The notes under the pieces: generated by a model | Told to the model about the DNA's origin: nothing | The model's database searches: none | Seen by the model: the letters and a program-made list of their open reading frames with translations, nothing else | Assembly: GCA_964425745.1 (NCBI GenBank) | Contig: CAYRNW010000008.1 | Coordinates: forward strand, 1 to 64,000 | Reading direction: 5' to 3' | From: CALCNS01 sp964425745 | GTDB taxonomy: Bacteria; Bacillota; JAAYKD01 | Length of the DNA stretch: 64,000 nt | Shown: positions 63,361-64,000 of the stretch, piece by piece | How positions within the stretch are numbered: the first letter of the stretch is position 1 | Layout of the letters: each line of letters begins with the position of its first letter | Program-made: the position numbers and the translations under genes

Positions 63361-63813
63361 TTGAGTAAGTCTGAAAGAGTAGGGTTTCGAGTTTGGTTTG
63401 TGATTCTGGTTTTGCTGACCCTTGGTGCAGGAATCTATCTCGGTGTTGTTAACTGGTTACGTTATTGGAATGCTCAACCGCTGATGAACTTGGATTTTCC
63501 TTTGATTTTAGAAGTAGAAGAATCCTTGGAGTATGATCTTCGTTTGAGAAATACGGGGGAGTATAAGGTTATAATACAAGATGTACAGTTGGAAGGAGAG
63601 GCGTTTTCCTGGGCTTTAGGAGCGTGGTCAGTAGAAAGTGAAGCAGGTGAGAATCAAATTCTGCCCTATACAAAAACTACAGAGGATGCGATTCTAAAGC
63701 TTCGTTTACAAGGACGGGACTCTTCGCAACTTTCCACAAAAATTGTAGTTATTTATCAATATGGGTGGTTCCGACATTCTATTGATTTAGAAATTAAAAC
63801 AGAGTTGCCTTGA
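63361..63813 (+). CDS. Single-pass membrane protein (150 aa)
   Basis: Starts at TTG 63361 (GGAGGG site). One helix near residues 9-31 (VWFVILVLLTLGAGIYLGVV), then an external beta-rich domain of about 115 residues. No family recognised. 15 bp after the coiled-coil gene and sharing its terminator. Confidence 0.7.
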   Translation: MSKSERVGFRVWFVILVLLTLGAGIYLGVVNWLRYWNAQPLMNLDFPLILEVEESLEYDLRLRNTGEYKVIIQDVQLEGEAFSWALGAWSVESEAGENQILPYTKTTEDAILKLRLQGRDSSQLSTKIVVIYQYGWFRHSIDLEIKTELP

Positions 63814-63836
63814 ATCACAAGGCAACTCTGTTTTTT
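63799..63836. terminator. Bidirectional terminator
   Basis: AGAGTTGCCTTG / CAAGGCAACTCT stem with 5-nt loop and T-run; overlaps the preceding stop codon and also ends nadB on the other strand. Confidence 0.85.
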
Positions 63837-63843
63837 AAAGACA

Positions 63844-64000
63844 CTATTTTCTTTGCCAAATCGGCTGATTCAGCTCCTCACGTTCGGTGGGGTAATCTTT
63901 TCGGAAATGAACCCCTCTTGATTCTTGGCGTTGTAGTGCGCCTTCAATAATCATCTGAGCAGTGGTAAGCATCGAAGCCAATTCGATTCGGTTCTGTAAT
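63844..64000 (-). CDS. nadB: L-aspartate oxidase, C-terminal end (partial)
   Basis: The window edge cuts this gene; 51 codons are visible. LQNRIELASMLTTAQMII and EGALQRQESRGVHFRKDYP are the C-terminal helical region of the NadB/fumarate-reductase flavoprotein group, and the ESRG-H-R-DYP motif favours NadB. It would supply iminoaspartate to the NadA encoded at 34.6 kb. Confidence 0.8.
   Translation of the reverse strand, partial: LQNRIELASMLTTAQMIIEGALQRQESRGVHFRKDYPTEREELNQPIWQRK

Overview
The window looks like a chromosomal segment of an anaerobic, low-to-mid GC Firmicute (class Clostridia or a close relative). Pointers are strong AGGAGG-type ribosome binding sites, TTG and GTG starts, a PyrR-type leader before the pyrimidine operon, a NiaR-type NAD regulator, a trimeric [FeFe] hydrogenase, rubrerythrin, a class 1B dihydroorotate dehydrogenase with PyrK, and two genes whose in-frame TGA must be read as selenocysteine. 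I cannot name the species.

Layout. 1-5 kb is a decayed accessory region: an IS21 istA remnant, an AbiF/AbiD-type HEPN gene with two nonsense codons but an intact promoter and leader RNA, an aminoglycoside-phosphotransferase-like fragment, a DUF4143 ATPase, two copies of a covarying structured repeat, and a three-copy 33-bp tandem array. 5-9.4 kb holds an XRE-TPR regulator and a three-gene ABC exporter of the MacB/FtsX kind. 9.6-15 kb is accessory: paired XRE genes around a frameshifted transglutaminase lipoprotein, a zinc-ribbon protein, an unknown 372-aa protein, a PadR/DUF1048 membrane pair with a clear operator, and a TfoX C-terminal-domain protein. 15.2-18.2 kb carries a RecQ helicase fused to a phosphoribosyltransferase, overlapping a DprA-like gene; this is the best candidate for an under-described (probably defence) system.

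18.2-33 kb is metabolic and transport: hydrolase and acetyltransferase; a P1B ATPase with a CPG instead of CPC motif, a separate metal chaperone and a ScdA-like protein; pirin; a diguanylate cyclase; a stand-alone glutamate-synthase-like flavoprotein; a serine carboxypeptidase; then a five-gene run of NhaC-type antiporter, PPC/DUF296 protein, selenocysteine peroxiredoxin, amidohydrolase and cupin; then PhzF. 33-45 kb: PrcB-like lipoprotein; niaR-nadA-nadC; an ABC-2 exporter; a DAK2-DegV fusion; two membrane proteins; a selenocysteine OsmC protein; purA; LysR; a methyltransferase. 45-49.3 kb is the electron-bifurcating-type hydrogenase operon (HydC, HydB, HydA order). 49.5-51 kb holds a SanA/YdcF protein and rubrerythrin. 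51-59.4 kb is the pyrimidine operon pyrB-pyrC-carA-carB-pyrK-pyrD under an attenuator; pyrE and pyrF do not follow. 59.5-63.8 kb is cca, mscS and two unknown proteins in one run, and the window ends inside nadB.

How it fits together. NAD synthesis (NadA, NadC and the end of NadB), pyrimidine synthesis, purA and redox enzymes form a strict-anaerobe core. Selenoproteins, rubrerythrin and the ScdA-like protein point to peroxide and oxygen handling. The first 18 kb is the variable part, with one intact and at least one dead candidate defence locus.
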